This document shows, piece by piece, positions 1-6,144 of a DNA stretch of 6,914 nt. The position numbers and the translations under genes were made by a program. Origin of the DNA: Bacillota bacterium (GTDB lineage Bacteria > Bacillota > Dethiobacteria > DTU022 > UBA8154); the NCBI GenBank assembly GCA_003456095.1, contig DMPF01000242.1:1-6914 (forward strand), read 5' to 3'. The notes under the pieces are model-generated. The model was not told the origin of the DNA, did no database searches, and worked only from the letters and a program-made list of their open reading frames with translations. Position 1 is the first letter of the stretch; every line of letters starts with the position of its first letter.

Positions 1-75
1 CAGGTTGATGTAGAGAGGTTTCCCAAGGTAGAAGGGCGCAACATGATTATGATCTTATCACCGAAGAGTCAGTAG
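1..75 (+). CDS. infC: Translation initiation factor IF3, C-terminal end (partial)
   Basis: The window opens inside a gene in frame 1. Its last 24 codons read [20 protein letters not shown] followed by PKSQ and a TAG stop at 73-75. The 'EGRNMIMIL(S/A)PK' ending is the typical end of bacterial IF3, which binds the 30S subunit and checks start-codon and initiator-tRNA pairing. It lies directly upstream of rpmI and rplT, the standard order of this operon. Only the tail is present, so the start and any operon leader are outside the window. The identification rests on a short stretch but is strongly supported by context. Confidence 0.93.
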   Translation, partial: QVDVERFPKVEGRNMIMILSPKSQ

Positions 76-92
76 AAGAGGAGGCAGCTCTA

Positions 93-287
93 ATGCCTAA
101 GATGAAAACTCACCGCGGAGCGGCCAAGCGCTTTACGAAAACCAAAACCGGCAAGATTAAACGCTTCCGGGCTTTTCACAGCCATATTTTAGAGAAAAAA
201 ACTCCCCGCCGCAAGCGGCGGTTGCGCAGCGTAACGCTGGTCAGTGACAGTGATCGCAAACGCGTAGCGAAGTTATTACCCAATTAA
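93..287 (+). CDS. rpmI: 50S ribosomal protein L35 (bL35)
   Basis: This is a 64-residue, very basic protein of normal length for L35. It begins [20 protein letters not shown] and has the Arg/Lys-rich middle '[11 protein letters not shown]' around residues 35-45, as expected for this rRNA-binding protein of the large subunit. The ATG is preceded by AGAGGAGG at 77-84, 8 bases upstream, so the start is secure. It sits 17 bases after infC and 20 bases before rplT. The three form the conserved operon that in many bacteria is controlled by L20; the leader where that control acts is not in this window. Nothing is unusual about the gene. Confidence 0.98.
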   Translation: MPKMKTHRGAAKRFTKTKTGKIKRFRAFHSHILEKKTPRRKRRLRSVTLVSDSDRKRVAKLLPN

Positions 288-307
288 GCATACAGGGGGT
301 TTAAACA

Positions 308-664
308 ATGCCCAGGGTTAAAAACAGTTTTAAGACGAGACAACGGAGAAAAAAAATCCTTAAGCTGGCCAAAGGATATTTCGGCTCAAAAAGTAAACTA
401 TTTCGTGTGGCAAACCAGCAGGTAATGAAGTCCCTGGCTTATGCGTACCGTGACCGGCGGGCCCGTAAGCGCGACTTTCGCCGGCTCTGGATTGCACGCA
501 TCAATGCGGCAGCCCGTGACAACGGAATTTCTTACAGCCGCCTCCTTTTTGGCTTGAAAAAGGCGGGCGTGCAGGTAAACCGGAAAATGTTGGCCGATTT
601 GGCGGTAAGCGATCCTGCTGCTTTTCGCAAGCTGGTGGATGTGGCCCAAGAAAATATGTCCTAA
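308..664 (+). CDS. rplT: 50S ribosomal protein L20 (bL20)
   Basis: This 118-residue protein has the full length of bacterial L20. It starts [20 protein letters not shown] and has the basic N-terminal extension that threads into 23S rRNA. The globular part follows, with '[26 protein letters not shown]' features at about residues 45-70 and '[25 protein letters not shown]' features at about 76-100. L20 is an early assembly protein of the 50S subunit. In Firmicutes it is also known to repress its own operon by binding leader mRNA. The ATG follows an AGGGGGT site at 294-300. No terminator is visible after the stop, and the next gene begins about 28 bases on, so read-through into ktrA is likely. 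Confidence 0.98.
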   Translation: MPRVKNSFKTRQRRKKILKLAKGYFGSKSKLFRVANQQVMKSLAYAYRDRRARKRDFRRLWIARINAAARDNGISYSRLLFGLKKAGVQVNRKMLADLAVSDPAAFRKLVDVAQENMS

Positions 665-677
665 AAGTGTTGATCTT

Positions 678-684
678 TAAGGAG
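678..684 (+). promoter_or_regulatory. Ribosome binding site that decides the ktrA start
   Basis: TAAGGAG occupies 678-684. The most upstream in-frame start, GTG at 684, would overlap this site. The in-frame TTG at 693 lies 8 bases beyond it, the best spacing. An in-frame ATG at 699 lies 14 bases beyond and is the second choice. TTG at 693 also matches the TTG starts of pheS, pheT and the gene at 6145. Confidence 0.7.
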
Positions 685-692
685 TGGAATTA

Positions 693-1352
693 TTGCCGAT
701 GAAGCGCAAATCTTTTGCCGTAATCGGTGCCGGGAGGTTTGGTTCCAGCCTGTCCATTACCCTGGCCGAAATGGGACATGATGTGCTGGTTATGGATTTG
801 GATGAAGCAATAGTCCAGGAGCTTTCCGAGAAGGTAACCCATGCCTTGCAGGCTGATTCCACCAATGAGCAGAATATTAAGGTGCTTGGCATCGCCAATT
901 TTGATGCTGTTATTGTTGCTATCGGCGCGGATATACAGGCAAGCATCCTGACTTGTCTTATGGTAAAAGAACTGGGAGCAAAATATGTTGTTGCCAAGGC
1001 TCTTACCGAGCAGCATGGGAAGGTCCTGGAGCGTATTGGCGTGGATCGTGTTGTTTTTCCTGAACGGGATATGGGTGTCCGTCTGGCCAGGCAATTAACC
1101 GATATTCATGTGCTCGATTGTATGGATCTATCTCCCGATTATTCTGTGGAAGAGCTGCAGGCGCCCGATTTTATGGTGGGTAAAACGCTGCAGGAGCTGT
1201 CGCTGCGCCAGCGCTATAATGTCAACCTTATTGCCATTCGCTCCGGTGACATACTAAACATTTTGTCGCTGCCTGAAGATATTATTAAGAAAAATGACTT
1301 GCTTGTCGTTATTGGCAAAAACAAAGACCTGGCAAAATTAGGTAAAAGATAA
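693..1352 (+). CDS. ktrA: KtrA/TrkA-type RCK protein, K+ uptake regulator
   Basis: This is a 219-residue cytosolic protein with the layout of KtrA: an N-terminal Rossmann (RCK_N/TrkA_N) domain and a C-terminal RCK_C domain. The nucleotide-binding loop 'VIGAGRFGSS' is at about residues 10-19. The acidic residue ending the second beta strand is Asp35 in 'VLVMDLDE'. The conserved 'ADST' lies near residues 51-55. The RCK_C part covers about 135-219, ending 'NDLLVVIGKNKDL'. KtrA forms an octameric ring that binds ATP/ADP and gates the KtrB K+ translocator. No ktrB is adjacent; the next gene is an rRNA methyltransferase. The gene follows rplT closely and probably shares its transcript. TTG at 693 is preferred from the ribosome binding site; ATG at 699 would give a protein two residues shorter. 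TrkA-like naming is equally defensible. Confidence 0.9.
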   Translation: MPMKRKSFAVIGAGRFGSSLSITLAEMGHDVLVMDLDEAIVQELSEKVTHALQADSTNEQNIKVLGIANFDAVIVAIGADIQASILTCLMVKELGAKYVVAKALTEQHGKVLERIGVDRVVFPERDMGVRLARQLTDIHVLDCMDLSPDYSVEELQAPDFMVGKTLQELSLRQRYNVNLIAIRSGDILNILSLPEDIIKKNDLLVVIGKNKDLAKLGKR

Positions 1353-1365
1353 GCGGTGTTCGGCA

Positions 1366-2172
1366 GTGAATCAGCCTGTTTCGGCAAAAAGTAGGATTAT
1401 CAGGGAATACAAGCTGTTGGGCAAAAGCCGGCACAGAAAGAAAACGGGCAGGGTTATTCTGGAGGGGAAACATCTGCTGCAGGAAGCCCTGCACGCAGGG
1501 ATTGAACCGGAGGCGGTGTTATATACGCCCGCTTTTCTGGATGCTCCCGGAAACAAAGAACTTCTAGACCGTGTGGGTAGATCTTGTTGTTATCAATTAA
1601 GCGAAAGCATCTTCAACGCCATCGCCCAGACGGAATCTCCCCAGGGAGTTGGTGCGATAACCGGCATAGCCCCTGCAGATCCGAAATTTTTATGGCGGCG
1701 GCCTAACCCGTTTCTGTTGGTTTTGGATCGCCTTCAAGATCCGGGAAACCTGGGCGCGATTGTACGTACCGCTGCAGCTGCGGCGGTAGATGGGATACTA
1801 CTCCTTTCCGGAACAGTTGACCCGACAAATCCCAAGGCTTTGCGGGCAAGCATGGGTGGCTTTTTTTATCTACCAGTAATTTCTGCCGGGGAGTTTCCGT
1901 ACTGGCTTGACATTTTTGCCGAGCGGGGGATCAGGCTTGTGGCTGCCGATCCCCGTGGTGAAGTGCCTTACTATGAGCTGGATTTCAGCGGTCCAACGGC
2001 ATTGATCATCGGCAATGAAAGCAGGGGGGTGAGCGCATCTTTGCTGGAGAGGGCGGAGGACCGGGCCTATATTCCTCTGTGGGGAAAGGTGACTTCACTT
2101 AATGCTGCGGTGGCGGCAGCCCTTTTTATTTTCGAGCGACAGCGCTGCCTCAACGTTCGCTCATCTCTTTAA
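1366..2172 (+). CDS. SpoU/TrmH-family rRNA 2'-O-methyltransferase (YsgA/RlmB-like)
   Basis: This 268-residue protein has both expected parts. The N-terminal substrate-binding domain (about 1-100) includes 'GRVILEGKHLLQEAL' near 28-42. The C-terminal SPOUT methyltransferase domain carries all three signature motifs: motif 1 'DRLQDPGNLGAIVRT' at 121-135 with Asn128 and Arg134, motif 2 'IIGNESRGVS' at 214-223, and motif 3 'IPLWGKVTSLNAAVAAAL' at 236-253. These motifs form the knotted S-adenosylmethionine site, and the family methylates ribose 2'-OH, usually on 23S rRNA. The exact target nucleotide cannot be read from the sequence. A homologous gene (ysgA) precedes pheS in Bacillus subtilis. The GTG start is 13 bases after ktrA and has no good ribosome binding site, which suggests coupling to ktrA translation. 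The upstream in-frame stop at 1339 limits the choice of start. Confidence 0.9.
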   Translation: MNQPVSAKSRIIREYKLLGKSRHRKKTGRVILEGKHLLQEALHAGIEPEAVLYTPAFLDAPGNKELLDRVGRSCCYQLSESIFNAIAQTESPQGVGAITGIAPADPKFLWRRPNPFLLVLDRLQDPGNLGAIVRTAAAAAVDGILLLSGTVDPTNPKALRASMGGFFYLPVISAGEFPYWLDIFAERGIRLVAADPRGEVPYYELDFSGPTALIIGNESRGVSASLLERAEDRAYIPLWGKVTSLNAAVAAALFIFERQRCLNVRSSL

Positions 2173-2226
2173 GGCCGGTTTGAAAAAGTAATTTGTTATT
2201 ACGGCCAAGATACGGGGCTAATTTCA

Positions 2227-2255
2227 TTGTATTTTCCATAAAGGTATGCTATAAT
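2227..2255 (+). promoter_or_regulatory. Extended -10 sigma-A promoter (P1) for yqzL and pheST
   Basis: A perfect TATAAT at 2250-2255 is preceded by TG at 2247-2248, giving the extended form TGCTATAAT. A TTGTAT -35 box sits at 2227-2232 with a 17-base spacer. Transcription should begin near 2262. That is 33 bases before the yqzL ATG and about 250 bases before the end of the T-box-like terminator. This is the best promoter in the window and marks a new transcription unit after the methyltransferase gene. It is predicted from sequence only. Confidence 0.8.
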
Positions 2256-2294
2256 TACCATGGTTCCTGAAAAATTAAGGAGAGGGGTCAGGCA

Positions 2295-2384
2295 ATGTTG
2301 ACCGCTGAATTTTTCTGGAAGCTATTTGAAAATACTGGTTCGGTAGCCGCTTATCTATTGTATAAACGTTTCCTTTCCATATAA
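2295..2384 (+). CDS. yqzL: YqzL-family miniprotein, 29 residues
   Basis: A short reading frame from ATG 2295 to TAA 2382-2384 encodes 29 residues with the core 'WKLFENTGSVAAYLLYK' (residues 8-24). This matches my recollection of the YqzL-like family (PF14006), small Firmicute proteins of unknown function with a W-K-x-F-x-x-T-G-x-x-x-A-Y-L-L-Y-K pattern. It has a strong purine-rich site, AAGGAGAGGGG at 2277-2287, and promoter P1 just upstream. It is shorter than B. subtilis YqzL (about 47 residues as I recall) and stops soon after the core. In Bacillus, yqzL lies near era and recO, so its place before pheS is unusual. Its 3' end overlaps a possible promoter, and the region may also take part in the pheS leader. 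No function is assigned. Confidence 0.78.
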   Translation: MLTAEFFWKLFENTGSVAAYLLYKRFLSI

Positions 2385-2385
2385 T
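2358..2385 (+). promoter_or_regulatory. Possible second promoter (P2) for pheST inside the 3' end of yqzL
   Basis: TTGTAT at 2358-2363 and TATAAT at 2380-2385 are separated by 16 bases. The -35 hexamer is identical to that of P1. There is no TG extension. A start near 2391 would give pheST a leader of about 170 bases that still contains the T-box-like terminator but none of yqzL. The region is AT-rich, so a chance match is possible. Confidence 0.4.
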
Positions 2386-2451
2386 ATCACAACATAAAAT
2401 ACAGGATAATATGTTGAAGGTGAAGAGTGGTTCGGCACTCCGAGTTACAGC

Positions 2452-2520
2452 GTGGTTAATTTTGTGGTACCGTGGAAAAGCTTTCGTCCCGGAAAGGACG
2501 GAAGTTTTTAGTTTAACCAC
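2452..2520 (+). repeat. Inverted repeat enclosing the pheS leader terminator
   Basis: GTGGTTAA at 2452-2459 is perfectly complementary to TTAACCAC at 2513-2520, an 8-base outer stem around the terminator hairpin. A second GTGGT at 2464-2468, inside the T-box motif, can pair with the same ACCAC at 2516-2520. The two copies could therefore compete for one partner. This may be part of the switch between terminator and antiterminator, or it may simply stabilise the leader RNA. Confidence 0.5.
2476..2509 (+). terminator. Rho-independent terminator (attenuator) before pheS
   Basis: Bases 2476-2489 pair with 2496-2509 in a 14-base-pair stem with two G-U wobbles (T2484-G2501 and G2480-T2505) and a six-base loop CGGAAA at 2490-2495. 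The 3' arm ends in TTTTT at 2505-2509. It lies 54 bases before the pheS start, so it must be conditional for pheS to be expressed. This fits attenuation by the T-box-like element that overlaps its 5' side. Confidence 0.8.
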
Positions 2521-2549
2521 AAATGATATTTAGCAATCACAGGAAAGAT

Positions 2550-2558
2550 AAGGTGATC
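2550..2558 (+). promoter_or_regulatory. Extended ribosome binding site for pheS
   Basis: AAGGTGATC at 2550-2558 contains AGGTGATC, an uninterrupted 8-base match to the downstream half of the full anti-Shine-Dalgarno complement (AAGGAGGTGATCC). It ends 5 bases before TTG 2564, with the AGGTG core 8 bases away. This supports TTG as the pheS start rather than an internal codon. Confidence 0.75.
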
Positions 2559-2563
2559 AAACA

Positions 2564-3583
2564 TTGCGAGAGAAACTAGATAAGCTGAGAGATGAACTGC
2601 GCAGCAGAATCGGCGTGGCAACAGAACTAGAGGAACTTGAGAAAACACGTGTGCAGTTTTTGGGCAAAAAAGGCATATTAACCATGCTCATGCGCAATAT
2701 CCAGGAGCTTCCTGTTACGGAAAAGCCGCTGATGGGAAAGCTGCTCAATGAGTTAAAGCAATTTGCGGCCGGAGAAATTGAGGAGAAAAAAAGTCAACTG
2801 CTGGAAAAGCTGCGCCTGCAGAAACAGGAGGCGGAGCGCATTGATGTTACTCTGCCGGGAATGCGTTTTAACTATGGCAGCAGACATCCCATTACTCTGG
2901 TGCTGGAGGAAATAGAGGAGATTTTTACCTGTATGGGCTTTCAGATTGGGGAGGGTCCTGATGTGGAACTGGACCATTACAATTTTACTGCACTGAACAT
3001 GCCGCCGGAACACCCGGCAAGGGATATGCAGGATTCGTTTTACACAGATAAAGAGATGCTGCTGCGTACCCATACCTCCCCTGTGCAGATTCGTACTATG
3101 GAAAAAATGGCGCCGGCGCTGCCGGTACGCATTATTGCGCCTGGCAAGGTTTATCGCCGTGACGATGATATTACGCACTCACCCATGTTTCATCAGGTTG
3201 AGGGTCTGGCGGTTGACCGGGGCATTTCCCTGGCTGACCTGAAAGGGACCCTGTTGTTGTTTGTCCGGGAGATGTTCGGCAGAGGACGGGAGATACGCCT
3301 CCGTCCCAGTTTTTTCCCTTTTACTGAACCGAGCGCGGAGGTGGATATATCCTGTATCATTTGTAACGGCCGGGGGTGCCGTACTTGCGGTAATTCAGGA
3401 TGGCTGGAGATCCTCGGAGCAGGATTGGTGCATCCTTATGTGCTTGAAGTATGCGGCTATGATCCCGAAGCGGTAAGCGGATTTGCTTTTGGCATGGGTG
3501 TGGAGCGCATCGCCATGCTCAAATATGGTATTGATGATATCAGGCTGTTTTATATAAATGATCTGCGTATGCTGCGGACTTAA
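2564..3583 (+). CDS. pheS: Phenylalanine-tRNA ligase alpha subunit
   Basis: This 339-residue protein is the catalytic subunit of cytosolic PheRS (alpha2-beta2), which joins phenylalanine to tRNA-Phe. The N-terminal helical/coiled-coil arm covers about 1-95. The class II core follows: motif 1 '[19 protein letters not shown]' at 108-126, the '[17 protein letters not shown]' region at 131-147, and '[12 protein letters not shown]' at 168-179. Motif 2 is at 194-215 with Arg198/Arg199 and 'HQVEGL', the 'FPFTEPS' pocket is at 251-257, and motif 3 '[17 protein letters not shown]' is at 306-322. Ala308 in that motif probably corresponds to the pocket-size residue Ala294 of E. coli. Cys264, 267, 272 and 275 form a CxxC-x4-CxxC cluster, common in Firmicute PheS. 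The start is TTG with a strong binding site, and length and motifs are complete. Expression is likely controlled by the upstream leader. pheT follows 38 bases later. Confidence 0.98.
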   Translation: MREKLDKLRDELRSRIGVATELEELEKTRVQFLGKKGILTMLMRNIQELPVTEKPLMGKLLNELKQFAAGEIEEKKSQLLEKLRLQKQEAERIDVTLPGMRFNYGSRHPITLVLEEIEEIFTCMGFQIGEGPDVELDHYNFTALNMPPEHPARDMQDSFYTDKEMLLRTHTSPVQIRTMEKMAPALPVRIIAPGKVYRRDDDITHSPMFHQVEGLAVDRGISLADLKGTLLLFVREMFGRGREIRLRPSFFPFTEPSAEVDISCIICNGRGCRTCGNSGWLEILGAGLVHPYVLEVCGYDPEAVSGFAFGMGVERIAMLKYGIDDIRLFYINDLRMLRT

Positions 3584-3621
3584 GGCGGCGGCCATCGCAT
3601 GTTAAGGAGGAGGTTGGGAAG

Positions 3622-6081
3622 TTGAAGGTACCATATAACTGGTTACGTGAATATGTGGATATCCCCCTGACACCGGAGGAACTGGCGGAACGCCTTACCA
3701 TGGCTGGTATTGAGGTAGGAGCTGTAAATACTTATGCTCCCTTGGGGGAGCGTTTTATTGCGGCCCGTATTGAAAAAACAGAAAAACATCCGCAAGCTCC
3801 CAACTTGCAATTAGTGGATGTCTTTACCGGCAGTACAACTTTAAAAATTGTTTGCGGGGCTTGGAACATAAAGACGGGGGATATGGTTCCCTTGGCTCTT
3901 CCCGGTGCTGTTTTGCCGGGAGGAGAGGAAATTCGGAAAACGCAGATAAAAGGTATTTTATCTGCGGGGATGCTCTGTTCTGCCGGGGAATTGGGGCTGG
4001 AGATCGTGCAGGAAAGCAGAGAGGATGGCATACTCATTTTGGAAAAAGGCAGCAGGCCCGGGGAGAGGCTCATGGATTTGTTACTTATCAATGAGCCGGT
4101 GCTGGAGTTGGCAGTGGCACCAAACCGTGGGGACTGTCTGAGTATGCTTGGTGTGGCCCGGGAAGTGGCGGCCCTTACTGGCGGCAAGGTGAGCATTCCT
4201 GAGATTGACTTGCAGGAGGATGGGCGGACGATCACTGAACTGGTGACGCTGGAGCTGCACGAGCCCGACCTTTGTTATCGCTATACGGCGCGCATGATGG
4301 AAGGAATCCGCATTGCTCCTTCTCCGCTTTATATGCAGTTGCGTTTACTGGCAGCCGGGGTCAGGGCTATCTATAACCTTGTGGATGTAACTAATTATGT
4401 TATGTGGGAGACGGGTTTTCCTATGCATGCCTTTGATTATGATTGTATCGAAGGCAAAAAAATTATCGTGCGCCGTGCTGCTCCAGGAGAAACCCTTGTT
4501 ACCCTGGATGGGGCAAGCAGGGTACTCAGCCCGGAGATGCTGGTGATTGCCGATGCAGTCAAACCCGTTGGTCTGGCCGGCGTGATGGGTGGGGAAAATA
4601 CAGAAATTACGGTGAGGACAAAGCGACTCTTTTTGGAGGCTGCCTGTTTCAATCCCTTTAATAACCGGCAAACAGCCCGCAGGCTTAATCTTCCTTCCGA
4701 AGCTTCAGCTCGCTATGAGAAGGGAGTTGACCCAGAGATGGCTGTTTATGCCCAAAAGAGGGCTGTCTCGTTTATGCAGCAAACAGCCGGTGGCATAATC
4801 TGCCGGGACATGCTGGATCTTTACCCGCGCCCTTATCACCGGAAAAGTTTGAAATTACGTTCTGCCAGAGCGAGAGAGATGCTCGGCTATGCCGTGGAAA
4901 GCAGTGAGATGGAAGGGATATTGAACAAACTTGGCATGGATGTTCAGGTTACGCAAAATATGCATGATGCTGCCGCGACAGATGATGTTGTTTTGGATGT
5001 CGGTGTACCGTCCTTCCGTCCCGATATTGGCAGGGAGATTGATCTGATTGAAGAGATTGCCCGGGTTAAGGGCTACGATAAAATTCCGTCAACTCTGCCT
5101 GAGGGCGTGATCACATCGGGGAGGCTTTCACCGCAGCGCCGTATACTTTCCATAGTTAAGGATACTCTCACATCTTGCGGCTTACAGGAGGTTATAACTT
5201 TTTCCTTCATGCCTACCCATTATTTTGATGATCTGCGTCTGGCTGCGGAGGCAAAACAGCGCCAGGCGGTAAAGCTTAAGAATCCCCTCACCGAGGAACA
5301 GGAGATTATGCGTACAACCATCCTACCCAACTTGCTGCGGTTGCTGTGCTACAATTTTAGCCGGCAGGTGGAAAGTCAGTTTGTTTTTGAGCTGGGGAAG
5401 GTCTATTATCCTGCTGGCGCCGCAACGGGCGATCAGCCGAAACTGCCCCGGGAACCAATGTCCCTGGCTCTGGCCCTCAGTGGCAAACTGCCTCAAAACT
5501 GGCAGTTTTCACCCCGGGATGTGGATTTTTATACGCTTAAAGGAATTCTGGAGAGGTTGATGCAAAGCCTCGGGATTAACAAGTACAGCTGGGAAAAGAG
5601 CGGAGAACCTTTTTTACATCCGCACCAGGCAATCAGCCTGGTCGTCGATGAAGAAGAAATTGGTTACATGGGAAGTTTAAGTGCTTCTGTAATGGAGAAT
5701 TTTTCGTTGCGGCAGAACGTATTTGTTGCTGAGTTGGAGCTGGACTTCCTTCTTTCCCGGTCGGATCTGGCGCCCCATTACAAGTCATTGCCCCGATATC
5801 CAGCTCTCTGGCGTGATATTGCTTTTGTTGTACCTTTTACGGTAACCGCAGCATCCCTGGTTGACGAGATAAAAAAGACCGGCGCTTCATTGCTGGAGCA
5901 GATACACCTTTTTGATCTTTATACAGGCAACCAGATTCCTGAAGGGCATGCCAGTCTTGCCTTTGCTCTCACTTTTCGCCATCCTGAGCGAACGCTTAAA
6001 GATGAAGAGGTCGATACCATTATGCAGGAACTGGAGCAAAAGGTTGCGCAAAGGTACGGCGCTGCGCTGCGCAAAATTTAG
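3622..6081 (+). CDS. pheT: Phenylalanine-tRNA ligase beta subunit
   Basis: This 819-residue protein has the normal length and full domain order of bacterial PheT. An N-terminal piece (1-39) leads into an EMAP-type OB-fold tRNA-binding domain (about 40-150). The B3/B4 editing domain (about 210-385) contains 'YNLVDVTNYV' at 251-260, 'GFPMHAFD' at 265-272, 'GVMGGENTE' at 320-328 and 'SEASARYEKGVDPE' at 359-372. This domain hydrolyses mischarged Tyr-tRNA-Phe. B5 (about 405-490) has 'FRPDIGREIDLIEEIARVKG' at 465-484. The inactive class II-like core spans about 500-700, and the C-terminal anticodon-binding ferredoxin-fold domain (about 722-817) has 'RYPALWRDIAFVV' at 725-737. TTG 3622 follows AAGGAGGAGGT at 3604-3614, which fixes the start. 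It is co-transcribed with pheS, with which it forms the heterotetramer. Confidence 0.98.
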   Translation: MKVPYNWLREYVDIPLTPEELAERLTMAGIEVGAVNTYAPLGERFIAARIEKTEKHPQAPNLQLVDVFTGSTTLKIVCGAWNIKTGDMVPLALPGAVLPGGEEIRKTQIKGILSAGMLCSAGELGLEIVQESREDGILILEKGSRPGERLMDLLLINEPVLELAVAPNRGDCLSMLGVAREVAALTGGKVSIPEIDLQEDGRTITELVTLELHEPDLCYRYTARMMEGIRIAPSPLYMQLRLLAAGVRAIYNLVDVTNYVMWETGFPMHAFDYDCIEGKKIIVRRAAPGETLVTLDGASRVLSPEMLVIADAVKPVGLAGVMGGENTEITVRTKRLFLEAACFNPFNNRQTARRLNLPSEASARYEKGVDPEMAVYAQKRAVSFMQQTAGGIICRDMLDLYPRPYHRKSLKLRSARAREMLGYAVESSEMEGILNKLGMDVQVTQNMHDAAATDDVVLDVGVPSFRPDIGREIDLIEEIARVKGYDKIPSTLPEGVITSGRLSPQRRILSIVKDTLTSCGLQEVITFSFMPTHYFDDLRLAAEAKQRQAVKLKNPLTEEQEIMRTTILPNLLRLLCYNFSRQVESQFVFELGKVYYPAGAATGDQPKLPREPMSLALALSGKLPQNWQFSPRDVDFYTLKGILERLMQSLGINKYSWEKSGEPFLHPHQAISLVVDEEEIGYMGSLSASVMENFSLRQNVFVAELELDFLLSRSDLAPHYKSLPRYPALWRDIAFVVPFTVTAASLVDEIKKTGASLLEQIHLFDLYTGNQIPEGHASLAFALTFRHPERTLKDEEVDTIMQELEQKVAQRYGAALRKI

Positions 6082-6144
6082 CAGGACTTTAAACTTTTCC
6101 GGCGAAGTAAAAAACATACCTTGTTCTCCGGAGGAGGAATTCTG

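Larger units (their letters stand above)
2421..2520 (+). promoter_or_regulatory. T-box-like antitermination leader of pheST (3' domain)
   Basis: The stretch GTGGTACCGTGG (2464-2475) followed by AAAAGCTTTCGTCC (2476-2489) closely follows the conserved 3' part of T-box leaders, GTGGTACCGCGG then a CGTCC arm. T-box RNAs sense uncharged tRNA and let transcription of the synthetase gene continue. The bulge would contain UGGU, which suits the ACCA end of tRNA-Phe (discriminator A73). A small hairpin GAGTG/CACTC at 2425-2429 and 2436-2440 could be Stem III. The usual AGGG before TGGTACC is TTTG here and CGCG is CGTG, so the element is diverged. I could not find the AG-bulge/GGUG apical motifs of a canonical Stem I, nor a specifier loop. 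Expected specifier: UUC or UUU. Confidence 0.6.

Noticed and set aside
2173..2206. Imperfect hairpin after the methyltransferase gene (GGCC at 2173-2176 with GGCC at 2203-2206, and GTAAT at 2188-2192 with ATTAC at 2198-2202).
   Set aside because: The stem is interrupted by an 11-base one-sided bulge and has no T-tract, so I cannot call it a terminator. I see nothing else in 2173-2226.
2310..2317. TTTTTC as a possible T-box specifier (UUC, Phe) in Stem I.
   Set aside because: It codes for the family-conserved Phe-Phe-Trp of YqzL, and I could not build the surrounding Stem I with the AG bulge and GGUG apical motifs.
2275..2520. An 81-codon minus-strand frame opposite yqzL and the pheS leader.
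   Set aside because: It is antisense to a better supported small gene and RNA element, with no ribosome binding site or family resemblance seen.
2411..2533. A 40-codon ATG frame across the T-box-like element and terminator.
   Set aside because: It has only a weak binding site, no recognisable protein pattern, and runs through conserved RNA structure. It is most likely a chance frame in the leader.
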